DNA of 13,926 nucleotides. It comes from Armatimonadota bacterium. GTDB lineage: Bacteria; Armatimonadota; Armatimonadia; Armatimonadales; Armatimonadaceae. This document shows, one piece after another, positions 6,868 through 13,869 of this stretch. The DNA is taken from contig JAURHZ010000033.1 in NCBI GenBank assembly GCA_030833025.1, positions 1 to 13,926 on the forward strand, in the 5' to 3' direction. Every line of letters begins with the position of its first letter. Position 1 is the stretch's first letter. The notes under the pieces are model-generated. The model was not told the DNA's origin. It searched no databases and saw only the letters and a list, made by a program, of their open reading frames with translations. Position numbers and translations under genes: made by a program.

Positions 6868-8367
6868 ATGGCTCTTTTGATGACAATCGCTGCGGTGCAT
6901 CTTGCTATCGGTTTTCAAGCCGACGCGACGACATCGCCTTCTGAACTCTTCCAACGTGCAAGGACAGCCTATGCAAAGGGTGACAGTGCAACTGCACTCA
7001 CGTTAATGGAAAAGGTTGTTGCCGTCGAGCCTAAGAATGGCGATGCACTCGGATGGTTGGGGTTTTTGTTTCTCCGTGCGGGAGATTCTGAGAAAGCAGT
7101 TCCGATCCTCGAGCGAGCCATTACACTGAAGCCAGGGTCGGCAGATATCGCTACGAATCTGGCAAACGCACTCCAAGGACTGCCGACAAAGTCACCTGCT
7201 CAGCAATCCCGGATTCAACAGCTGTTTGAACAGGCTGTGAAAATCAATCCATCTGCGAGTGAAGCCTATACCGGTCTTGGCTTTGCCGCATATCGGCAAG
7301 GAGATTACGCAAAGGCGCTGATTGCATTCCGACGTGTTGTTGAGTTGAAACCTGCAGATGCCGCAGCGCATCTCAATCTTGGACTCGCATATATGCGGCG
7401 CGGTCAGGACGCCGATGCACTGTCAAGCTGTAAGCGAGCCATTACAATCAACCCCAAGCTCACCGCTGGCTGGGTGTCGGTTGCGCAGCTCGAACTGAAG
7501 GCGGGTAGAGCAACATTGGCACTTGCAGCATCCTCGAAAGCAATCGCTATCGAGCCTCGCAACATCGATGCACTCCTTGTTCAGGCTCAAGCTGCCACTA
7601 CTGCAAAACGGGATGACGAAGCGCAGGCGGCCTATGGTGTTATTGCAGACATTTATGCAGCACCAGATGCGCCGGCTAGCCTCAAATCGGATGCATCCGC
7701 ACGTTACAACCAGGGTGTGATGCTGGTTCGGCTGAACCGCCTAGCAGATGCCCTTGCAGCGTTTGAACTTGCGGCACAGATTGATCCCAAGCATGCAGAT
7801 ACGGCACAAAACATTGGGACTGTTCTGTATTCACTTGGTAGATACCCAGAGGCTTTGGCTAAGTTCCAGATTGCAGCTGATCAGGATCCGAAGTCAGCAC
7901 CAAAGTGGCGTAATGTGGCCCTTGCCGCACGCAAGACCGCTGAGTCATCTGTTGAAATCGGAGCGCTCCGCAAGGCTGTTGCACTTGATGCGACTGATGT
8001 CGTTAGTCGTCAGCTTCTAGCGCCAGTCCTCGCGAATTCTGGCCGCTCAGCGGAAGCGATCGGCTTGTATCGTCAACTGGGAACGATTCAGCCAAAAAGT
8101 GCGGCCCCACTGGTTGCGATGGCAACGCTGTTGATGAAGCAAGATCAGCTCGATTCGGCATTGACAGCGCTCAAGGATGCCACAGGACGTGAACCAGGCA
8201 ACGCAGTGGCGTGGAACAACCTTGGCGTCCTCTACGAGCGCCGTGGGCAAATTAACGATGCGATTGCATCGTATAAGGCTGCGCTGAAAGCAAATCCATC
8301 GGATGCCGATGCGAAGGCAAATCTGGCACGCTTCGGTAAATCAACCACCGGTACGCCGAAGCCGTAG
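6868..8367 (+). CDS. Exported TPR-repeat protein
   Basis: A 499-residue protein made almost entirely of tetratricopeptide repeats, about twelve to thirteen units from residue 25 to 490. Clear ones include AYTGLGFAAYRQGDYAKAL, LNLGLAYMRRGQDADAL and the last, AWNNLGVLYERRGQINDAI. Such repeats form a superhelical scaffold for protein binding; no catalytic domain is seen. The N-terminus is hydrophobic and ends in an Ala-rich stretch (about residues 1-20), which suggests a signal peptide, although the usual positive charge near the start is missing and there is no lipobox. The start is fixed by a TAA immediately before the ATG and by GAGGG at 6857-6861, with 6 bases between. The gene lies between the sigma factor and nadK, with only 15 bases to nadK. 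A pilus-biogenesis scaffold such as a PilF/PilW-like protein is possible, but only by context. Confidence 0.88.
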   Translation: MALLMTIAAVHLAIGFQADATTSPSELFQRARTAYAKGDSATALTLMEKVVAVEPKNGDALGWLGFLFLRAGDSEKAVPILERAITLKPGSADIATNLANALQGLPTKSPAQQSRIQQLFEQAVKINPSASEAYTGLGFAAYRQGDYAKALIAFRRVVELKPADAAAHLNLGLAYMRRGQDADALSSCKRAITINPKLTAGWVSVAQLELKAGRATLALAASSKAIAIEPRNIDALLVQAQAATTAKRDDEAQAAYGVIADIYAAPDAPASLKSDASARYNQGVMLVRLNRLADALAAFELAAQIDPKHADTAQNIGTVLYSLGRYPEALAKFQIAADQDPKSAPKWRNVALAARKTAESSVEIGALRKAVALDATDVVSRQLLAPVLANSGRSAEAIGLYRQLGTIQPKSAAPLVAMATLLMKQDQLDSALTALKDATGREPGNAVAWNNLGVLYERRGQINDAIASYKAALKANPSDADAKANLARFGKSTTGTPKP

Positions 8368-8382
8368 GCTGAGAGAATCCAC

Positions 8383-9237
8383 ATGCCCTTTGTGATACTC
8401 CTTGCCAATCAGGACAAGGTAGCGGCTTCGGATGCACTGATTCGAGTCCGCACTGAGCTTGAGCGGCATCGAGTGGATGTTCGTATTGCAGCTCCAGATA
8501 AACCAGTCTCGACTGAAGGTGCGTTGATGCTCGTCGTCTTCGGTGGAGATGGCACATTGCTCGCCGCCGCAAGAATGTATGCGTCTACTGGAGTTCCGAT
8601 TCTACCAATCCATGTCGGAAGATTTGGATTTATCACGGAATCTGACAGTACTCAGGTATGGTCGCACGTCGCCAGTGCCCTCGAGGGGGCATTGGAGGTC
8701 CATACACGGGCGATGTTGTACGCATCGGTCGAATGTGAGGGTAAGGTCATCTCGGCGTCTCCTGCCGTAAATGATGTCGTTGTTGCTTGTTCATCCAGGC
8801 GGTTAGTCGACCTCGATGTCCACGTCGATAATGACCTTGTTGCAGGCTATGCAGCCGATGGTGTTGTGGTTGCTAGCCCGACGGGTAGCACCGGGTATGC
8901 ACTGTCCGCTGGAGGTCCATTGATGCACCCGGACGTCCAAGCCATTTTGATTACACCAATCGCAGCACACACGCTGAGTGCACGCAGCCTTGTAATCCCT
9001 ATGGAGGGTGTCGTCCGGATATCAGTTCCAAGCGGTGGACGCGGAGTTGTGGATGCAACGATAGATGGACAGGTGACCATGGCTATACCTGTGGATGGAA
9101 GGGTTTTCATCCGAAAAAACCGACATGGATTGGTCCTTGTAAAAGGTACTGGGATGACTTTTTACGAGAAGGTACGGCATCGGTGGAGGCTGGGTGAGCG
9201 TCGTACCGCAACCCCGGATAATAACAATACGCATTGA
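8383..9237 (+). CDS. nadK: NAD kinase
   Basis: Phosphorylates NAD to NADP in the cytoplasm, supplying the cell's NADP(H) pool. The 284-residue length is typical of bacterial NadK. Hallmarks visible are the GGDGT motif at residues 54-58 (nucleotide and phosphate binding), the VGRFGF segment at about 77-82, Asn129-Asp130 (usually Asn-Glu/Asp, NAD contacts), and the glycine-rich SPTGSTGYALSAGGP at about 164-178. The start ATG has GAGAG at 8371-8375, with 7 bases between. It is the last gene of the apparent sigma factor-TPR-nadK operon. Its stop codon lies inside the -35 box of the pilM promoter, so the last codons are constrained by two functions. The hydrophilic Asn/Arg-rich C-terminus after about residue 265 looks like a lineage-specific extension. 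I see no reason to doubt activity. Confidence 0.95.
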   Translation: MPFVILLANQDKVAASDALIRVRTELERHRVDVRIAAPDKPVSTEGALMLVVFGGDGTLLAAARMYASTGVPILPIHVGRFGFITESDSTQVWSHVASALEGALEVHTRAMLYASVECEGKVISASPAVNDVVVACSSRRLVDLDVHVDNDLVAGYAADGVVVASPTGSTGYALSAGGPLMHPDVQAILITPIAAHTLSARSLVIPMEGVVRISVPSGGRGVVDATIDGQVTMAIPVDGRVFIRKNRHGLVLVKGTGMTFYEKVRHRWRLGERRTATPDNNNTH

Positions 9238-9263
9238 CAATGAAAATGCGCACGTGCTAGAAT
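9234..9263 (+). promoter_or_regulatory. Strong sigma70-type promoter of the pilM-Q operon
   Basis: A perfect TTGACA (9234-9239) is followed after 18 bases by TAGAAT (9258-9263), preceded by TGC, an extended -10. Transcription should start near 9270. The -35 box overlaps the nadK stop codon, and the -10 box includes the first bases of an ATG at 9262, so that ATG cannot be the pilM start. Confidence 0.8.
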
Positions 9264-9298
9264 GGCGCGCATTGGCATTTGTCGCAGGACAACCGAAA

Positions 9299-9304
9299 AG
9301 AGGG
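9299..9304 (+). promoter_or_regulatory. Ribosome binding site that fixes the pilM start
   Basis: AGAGGG lies 8 bases before the GTG at 9313. It supports that codon over the in-frame ATG at 9262, which has no such site and lies in the promoter. Confidence 0.75.
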
Positions 9305-9312
9305 CACGCACA

Positions 9313-10698
9313 GTGGCGAAGTCTGGTGGAGCAGTAGCAACGAAAAAGGCAAGTCCCCGTCCCGCACCGGTAAAAACGTACCGCCCAACAGGTGGCGCGT
9401 TTGTTGGAGTGGATATCGGGACACATGCTGTAAAGCTTGTGGAGGTCACAGGTTCAGGTACCAACCTGAAGGTGACTGGCCTTGCGCGTGAGCGCACGCC
9501 GGAAGGTCTGGTTGTTCAAGGTGTTATTCAGGACCCCAAGAGCATGGGCCAGTTCTTGAAGCAGATGATTGCCAAAAACGGAATTCGTTCCCGCAAGGCG
9601 GTTGTTGCCGTCGGTGGAACCGCCGGCATGGTTGTCCGTGTGGTTGAAGTTCCCAAAATGTCGACGGGTGAGCTCGCGGACACGATGAAGTGGCAAATCG
9701 AGCAATACATCCCGTTCGCTGCATCTGATGTCGAAATGGCATACCAGAAAATCGACGATCCGGTCGCTGATGCTGATCCAAACGCACAGATGGAAGTTCT
9801 TATCGCTGTCGCTCAGCGTGACATGGTCTCCGGGCATCTCGAGGCGCTGAAGCTCGCAGGTTTAGAGGCAGTTATTGTCGATGTCGAACCGCTTGCAATT
9901 GGACGTGCCTTGTTAGACCTGTCTAAGACAGGTCTGAAGTCTAAGACAACCGTTGTGATCAACATCGGCGCCTCTGGTACCGAGGTCGGTATCTACCGTG
10001 ATGGCGTACTGCGCTTCCCACGTACGATCCCACTCGGCGGTGATGCTTTCACACGTGCCGTGGCCGACAAGCTGTCCCTATCCCTCGATGCCGCTGAAGA
10101 CGAAAAGGTCGAGCGTGGAGAGGTTCTCCTCGATATGGTTGATCAGGCTCAGGAAGATTTGTTTGGATCTCCTGGGGATGTGGCTGATAATGGCATCTCA
10201 TCGCCTTGGGATGTTGACATTTCTGCACCTCTGCCTCCAAGTCTGTTCGGGGATACTGCACCTGCAGCTCCAGCTGAAGCTGAATCTGTTGATACAAACC
10301 CGTTCGAAGTCACACCTGAGCCAGTTGTCGAAGCCCCTGTGGTCCCTGAAGTGGTTGCATTGAGCGCGACTGAGCAGCGTGTACAGGATGTCTTTATGGC
10401 GTTGTTGCCTGTTCTTGGTGAATTCACCATGGAACTTCGCCGCTCAGTAGATTACTTCCGCTCTAAGTATCCGACGGAAACAGTTGATCACTTGTTGCTC
10501 TGTGGTGGCGGTGCTAATCTCCGCGGCTTTGATGCATACTTGGAAAAAGAAATTGGTTTGCCTGCAAGTGTTGCAGACACATTTGCCAGTGTGAATGTGA
10601 CCGCAAAATCTGTTGCTGGTGCGCAAAGAACGGCATTGTCGTCATCGTTTGCGGTTGCAATGGGTCTTGCATCACGGGATGCTGTAATCGGTTCATAG
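9313..10698 (+). CDS. pilM: Type IV pilus assembly protein PilM (actin-like ATPase)
   Basis: A cytoplasmic actin/FtsA-like protein that binds the N-terminus of PilN and anchors the pilus alignment complex. From the GTG start it has 461 residues, compared with roughly 350-380 for typical PilM. Seen in order are the first phosphate motif FVGVDIGTHAVKLVEV (about 31-46), the SHS2-like 1C region with WQIEQYIPF, the second phosphate motif INIGASGTEVGIYRDG, and the adenosine motif LLLCGGGANLRGF near the end. The extra length is a segment at about residues 277-351, rich in Pro, Ala, Asp and Glu and without predicted structure, carrying short motifs such as DLFGSPGD, SLFGDT and TNPFEV. The N-terminal 30 residues are basic and disordered-looking. 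It is the first gene of pilMNOPQ, and a 93-base gap separates it from pilN. Confidence 0.93.
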   Translation: MAKSGGAVATKKASPRPAPVKTYRPTGGAFVGVDIGTHAVKLVEVTGSGTNLKVTGLARERTPEGLVVQGVIQDPKSMGQFLKQMIAKNGIRSRKAVVAVGGTAGMVVRVVEVPKMSTGELADTMKWQIEQYIPFAASDVEMAYQKIDDPVADADPNAQMEVLIAVAQRDMVSGHLEALKLAGLEAVIVDVEPLAIGRALLDLSKTGLKSKTTVVINIGASGTEVGIYRDGVLRFPRTIPLGGDAFTRAVADKLSLSLDAAEDEKVERGEVLLDMVDQAQEDLFGSPGDVADNGISSPWDVDISAPLPPSLFGDTAPAAPAEAESVDTNPFEVTPEPVVEAPVVPEVVALSATEQRVQDVFMALLPVLGEFTMELRRSVDYFRSKYPTETVDHLLLCGGGANLRGFDAYLEKEIGLPASVADTFASVNVTAKSVAGAQRTALSSSFAVAMGLASRDAVIGS

Positions 10699-10715
10699 GA
10701 ACTTTCTACTTGAAT

Positions 10716-10772
10716 GTCGAATAGTTTCGACCGATGATGTAATTGTCTTGGTGAGTCTTATGTGTGTGACTC
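10716..10772 (+). promoter_or_regulatory. Two hairpins in the pilM-pilN gap
   Basis: GTCGAA (10716-10721) pairs with TTCGAC (10726-10731) around a TAGT loop, and GAGTC (10753-10757) pairs with GACTC (10768-10772) around a 10-base loop. Neither is followed by a T tract, so read-through into pilN is expected. The gap is much longer than the other intergenic spaces in the operon and may set the dosage of PilM against PilN or hold an internal promoter. Confidence 0.35.
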
Positions 10773-10791
10773 GGTTGGATGAGGTGAATAG

Positions 10792-11586
10792 ATGTCAGTG
10801 CTTCGCATAAACCTTATGCCTGCATACATTGCAGAGCAGCGGAAAACCAAAGCGGCAGTTGTTGGAACCGTCGCCGGCGTAGTTGCTGTGATTGGTGGTC
10901 TTCTTGGCTACCAGTTTGGTTATCTCGTGCCTTCCGTCAACACGATGATTGAAGAAGCCAACGCGGCGGATTCCGATGCTAAGGCTGTCGAGGCGATTGA
11001 AGCCGAGACGACAACGACGCTGTCGCTAATCAAGCCACTGCAAGACAAAGTCAACTTTGTGAAGTCGGTGCAGTTCCACAACGTACTTGTTCCACAGATT
11101 TACCGAAATGTTGCGAAATACACATACCGCAAGGTTGAGTACAGCTCGATGGCGGTAAACGGCGATTCGCTTTCCATCAATGCATATGTTCAGAATCTCT
11201 CCGATGTTGGAAAGTTCTATCTGACATTGTTCGCGAATCCTGACATTAAGTCGGTTTCTATCAGTGCTCTTCCAGGCTGGCCGAATGCGTCATCGCAAAC
11301 GGTGGGATTACCTGGCGAAGCACCACTTGATCCAAATGCAAATGGCTTTCCACTTCAAGTTTCCGCAAATCTTGTGATGCCTGTCGTCGCGCCGGCACCT
11401 CCTGGTGGTGGTGGAGCTGGAGCTGCGGGTGGTGCATTCGGTGGCATGATGGGTGGTTCTGGCTCTATGATGGGCGGAGCAGGCATGCGTGGTGGTGGCG
11501 GTCCTATGATGGGAGCGCCAATGGGTGGCGGTGGAGGCGGTGCGGCAGCTGGCTCCAAGGGCGGCGGACCGCAGGCAGTTGATTAG
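10792..11586 (+). CDS. pilN: Type IV pilus assembly protein PilN, with Gly/Met-rich C-terminal tail
   Basis: A bitopic inner-membrane protein of the alignment complex. Its short cytoplasmic N-terminus starts with the RINLMP motif (residues 5-10) that in this family docks into PilM. A membrane segment spans about 23-48. It is followed by a helical stretch (about 50-90), then an alpha/beta periplasmic domain (about 95-170), the region expected to pair with PilO. After residue about 200 the protein turns into a Gly, Ala and Met-rich tail of some 60 residues that ordinary PilN proteins lack. Residues 219-238 are identical to a block in PilO. GAGGTG at 10781-10786 precedes the ATG. The low-identity PilN family is assigned from the motif, topology and gene order, which together are convincing. 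Confidence 0.9.
   Translation: MSVLRINLMPAYIAEQRKTKAAVVGTVAGVVAVIGGLLGYQFGYLVPSVNTMIEEANAADSDAKAVEAIEAETTTTLSLIKPLQDKVNFVKSVQFHNVLVPQIYRNVAKYTYRKVEYSSMAVNGDSLSINAYVQNLSDVGKFYLTLFANPDIKSVSISALPGWPNASSQTVGLPGEAPLDPNANGFPLQVSANLVMPVVAPAPPGGGGAGAAGGAFGGMMGGSGSMMGGAGMRGGGGPMMGAPMGGGGGGAAAGSKGGGPQAVD
11446..11505 (+). repeat. Gly/Met-rich block in pilN, copy 1 of a block shared with pilO
   Basis: Encodes 20 residues beginning MMGGSGS and ending MRGGGGP, the same as bases 12286-12345 in pilO. The DNA of the two copies differs at 10 third-codon positions and at no others. Confidence 0.9.
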
Positions 11587-11613
11587 GTTGCAGGCAGGAA
11601 GAGAACCAAGAAT

Positions 11614-12414
11614 ATGTCAAAACTGACTCGTCCTCAAATCTTTATTATCGGTGGCGTAACAGCCCTGGTATTTGGTTTGGGTGGATATTTTGGATTGATT
11701 GATCCGGCACAAAAGCAGCTTGATACTGAGCGCACGCGTCGTGATACACGGCGTACCAAAGCCGATGAACGCACTACTGTTGAGCGCAAGAAAAAAGATG
11801 CCGAGAAGCAGGTTGCACAGGCGAAGGCTGACTGGAATGTCTATGAGCGCCGGTACATGCCTGACATCGATGTAACCAATACCTACTCTGCGTGGCAGGA
11901 TCTCATCAACGAGCAGGTTCGTGTGCTCGGCCCGAAGATGCAGAAGTTTTTGGACAGCGATAAGTCTGTAACCAAGTTGCAGGGAAGTTTTGCACTTCCT
12001 GCTGCACCAAGTGATCCAAACGCATCCTTAAATGAACTTTATGTGTTCACTCCTGGTGGCGTTCAGGTACAGGGGACGTTCAAGAATATTTTGTCGCACG
12101 TCGAGCGTTGGAATCGCTTTGATCGCCTAGTGCTTGTCTCCGGATTGACTCTGTCTGGTAATTCGCCAAACCTTGTCGGCCAATACAACCTTCAAGTTTT
12201 TGAATACACCCATGGGGATCGAACCAAGGCTGTTGCTATTCCACAGGCATCTGGTGGTGCTGGTGGTGGCGGCTTTGGCGGTGGAATGATGGGCGGATCC
12301 GGTTCCATGATGGGCGGCGCAGGTATGCGTGGCGGTGGTGGTCCGCAAATGGGTGGTATGTCCGGAGCTGGTGCACCTGCTGGTGGCGGTAACGGAGTGA
12401 AGGGCGGAGATTAA
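11614..12414 (+). CDS. pilO: Type IV pilus assembly protein PilO, with Gly/Met-rich C-terminal tail
   Basis: The partner of PilN in the inner-membrane alignment complex. The 266 residues show a short cytoplasmic N-terminus, a membrane segment at about 9-29 (IFIIGGVTALVFGLGGYFG), a long charged coiled-coil at about 33-80 (KQLDTERTRRDTRRTKADER and onward), and a periplasmic alpha/beta domain to about 205. The layout and position after pilN identify PilO, although sequence similarity in this family is low. From about residue 212 the protein ends in a Gly/Met-rich tail; residues 225-244 are identical to PilN residues 219-238. AGGAAGAG at 11596-11603 precedes the ATG. The stop overlaps the pilP start (TAATG at 12412-12416), implying translational coupling. 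Confidence 0.87.
   Translation: MSKLTRPQIFIIGGVTALVFGLGGYFGLIDPAQKQLDTERTRRDTRRTKADERTTVERKKKDAEKQVAQAKADWNVYERRYMPDIDVTNTYSAWQDLINEQVRVLGPKMQKFLDSDKSVTKLQGSFALPAAPSDPNASLNELYVFTPGGVQVQGTFKNILSHVERWNRFDRLVLVSGLTLSGNSPNLVGQYNLQVFEYTHGDRTKAVAIPQASGGAGGGGFGGGMMGGSGSMMGGAGMRGGGGPQMGGMSGAGAPAGGGNGVKGGD
12286..12345 (+). repeat. Gly/Met-rich block in pilO, copy 2 of the block shared with pilN
   Basis: Encodes exactly the same 20 residues as bases 11446-11505 of pilN, with all differences between the copies synonymous. A second pair of less exact flanking similarities (FGG before, a further M-rich stretch after) extends the likeness on both sides. Confidence 0.9.
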
Positions 12415-13379
12415 TGCTGGGTCAAAGCAATACGATGGAAACAAAAAACATGATTCGTACCAGTCTTGTAGCCGGCATTCTGGGTTCTGCCTTAATGCTT
12501 GCTGGCTGTGGTGGTGAGGAAGCAGCGACGACGGCTACTCCTGCGCCATCTCCTGCAGCTCAAGTTCCTAGCGCTGGCGGAGGATTGACGCCTGGTCAGA
12601 CGATGGGAGCTCCAGTACCCGGTGGCAACGCACAGGCTGGTGTAAAGCCTGCAGGCGGTGGTACGGGCAAAGGTGCATCCAATAGTTGGATAACTGCGGC
12701 ATCGACAGTCAAAGTCGATGAGTCTCTTGTGGCAGCCGGTGCCGCAGCGATGACCGCTGCTGGTGGACAAACTGGTGGAGCTGCAGGTGGCGGGAAGCCA
12801 CCCGAAGTCAAGGATGGGCAGGTAGCGTCCGGGTTCCGCAAGGATCCGTTTGAATCCTTCATCAAAGTTGTCGTTCCAGAAATTCCTGCGTACACACTGG
12901 CACTCCCGAGGCGTTTGGCTGCTCCATATGTGCCGCCAGCACCTAAGGAAACCGATGATCCGCTTAAGACAAAGGGGCCGCTGCCTCCACTGCCGCGTCG
13001 TATCGCTGGTGTGATGTACAACGGAGCAATCACAGCGATTCTCGAGACAGGTGATCCTTCTGGAGATGTGATGCATCAGGTGATTCGCCCCGGGACGAAA
13101 GTTCCATCTGGTGATCCAACATCGGGTGAGCTCACGGTTGAGTCGATTACGTTGCGCTCGTTGGTTTTGCGCGCAGATGATGGCCGATCCATTGAAGTTA
13201 AGCTTTCTGGATTGGCGCCTGCAGTTGCAGATGCTCTGAGAGGCCAGTTCTCTCAAGGATCCGGTGCGGGTGCTGGCGTCCCTGGAATGGGTGGCGGAGC
13301 TCCTGGTATGGGTGGTGGTCCTGGCATGGGTGGCCGTGGTAATAAATCCGGTGGTGGCGGACCCGGCGCTTCGTTGTAG
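12414..13379 (+). CDS. pilP: Type IV pilus assembly lipoprotein PilP
   Basis: A lipoprotein that links the inner-membrane PilN/PilO pair to the secretin PilQ across the periplasm. The signal peptide ends in a lipobox LAGC, with the modified Cys at about residue 32. A long Ala/Gly/Pro linker follows, then the conserved segment FRKDPFESF (about 140-148) and a beta-rich domain (about 190-275: RRIAGVMYNGAITAILETGD through the VIRPGTKVPSGD segment), which fits the PilP fold. The end, from about residue 282, is a Gly/Met-rich tail with repeated PGMGGG units. The whole is 321 residues, longer than the roughly 170-180 of typical PilP because of the linker and tail. The start overlaps the pilO stop (TAATG), with GGCGGAG at 12402-12408. 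In-frame ATGs at 12435 and 12450 would also leave an intact lipoprotein signal. Confidence 0.85.
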   Translation: MLGQSNTMETKNMIRTSLVAGILGSALMLAGCGGEEAATTATPAPSPAAQVPSAGGGLTPGQTMGAPVPGGNAQAGVKPAGGGTGKGASNSWITAASTVKVDESLVAAGAAAMTAAGGQTGGAAGGGKPPEVKDGQVASGFRKDPFESFIKVVVPEIPAYTLALPRRLAAPYVPPAPKETDDPLKTKGPLPPLPRRIAGVMYNGAITAILETGDPSGDVMHQVIRPGTKVPSGDPTSGELTVESITLRSLVLRADDGRSIEVKLSGLAPAVADALRGQFSQGSGAGAGVPGMGGGAPGMGGGPGMGGRGNKSGGGGPGASL

Positions 13380-13416
13380 AATATGCATTGTTGTTGGATT
13401 TTGGTGAGGTGACAAT

Positions 13417-13869
13417 ATGAACGTTACTCGTATTTTGGCAATCGGAATCGGTTTGGCTGGTGTAGTTGCAGTTGCGCCTACAGCAGCATATGCACAACAG
13501 GATCGAAATCCGAATTCGATTACGTTGGATCTCAAGGATGCTCCTATCCGAACAACCTTGGAAATGGCCTTTAAGCAGGCTGGCATTACCAACTACGTTA
13601 TTGACAATAACGTTGCTGGCTTTGTCACGATGACGATTACTGAGCAGCCTTTTGAGAACGCGCTGAAGCTGATCATGCGTGCTGCGACAGTTCCTTTGAC
13701 CTACATCAAGGAAAACAACGTTTATATCGTAAAGCCTCGTCAGATCTCTCAGAACACATTGCCTGCAACTCCTGATATTTCTCAGGAGACACCTGCGGCG
13801 AACAATGTGTCCTTCGAGCGTATTCCTCTTACATTCATTGACCCGATCGACCTCTGGCTGCAACCCTGA
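13417..13869 (+). CDS. pilQ: Secretin PilQ, N-terminal fragment with an early stop near the window edge
   Basis: The first part of the outer-membrane channel through which the pilus emerges. A signal peptide ends at about residue 26 (AYA before QQ). A secretin/TonB short N-terminal (STN-like) domain follows at about 35-108, with SITLDLKDAPIRTTLEMAFKQ through NVYIVKPR. The start of the next secretin N-domain is seen (FERIPLTFIDPID), where one expects a DP-x-DL-type alpha helix. Instead the frame reads WLQP and stops at 13867, giving 150 residues where secretins usually have 400 or more. In the +1 frame the sequence is open from there to the window end. A frameshift, either real or an assembly error near a contig end, is the best explanation. 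GAGGTGA at 13406-13412 precedes the ATG. Position after pilP supports PilQ. Confidence 0.8.
   Translation: MNVTRILAIGIGLAGVVAVAPTAAYAQQDRNPNSITLDLKDAPIRTTLEMAFKQAGITNYVIDNNVAGFVTMTITEQPFENALKLIMRAATVPLTYIKENNVYIVKPRQISQNTLPATPDISQETPAANNVSFERIPLTFIDPIDLWLQP

Noticed and set aside
9262..9312. ATG at 9262 as the pilM start
   Set aside because: The ATG overlaps the -10 box TAGAAT of the strong promoter, so it would lie upstream of the transcript start.
12492..13592. Long minus-strand open frame of 366 codons opposite pilP and the start of pilQ
   Set aside because: Its composition (Thr, Ser, Arg, His-rich) is what the reverse of Gly/Pro-rich coding DNA gives, it spans two genes with strong evidence, and it matches no known family.
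13198..13863. Minus-strand open frame of 221 codons opposite pilP end and pilQ
   Set aside because: It overlaps the well-supported signal peptide and STN-like domain of pilQ; it is a shadow frame.
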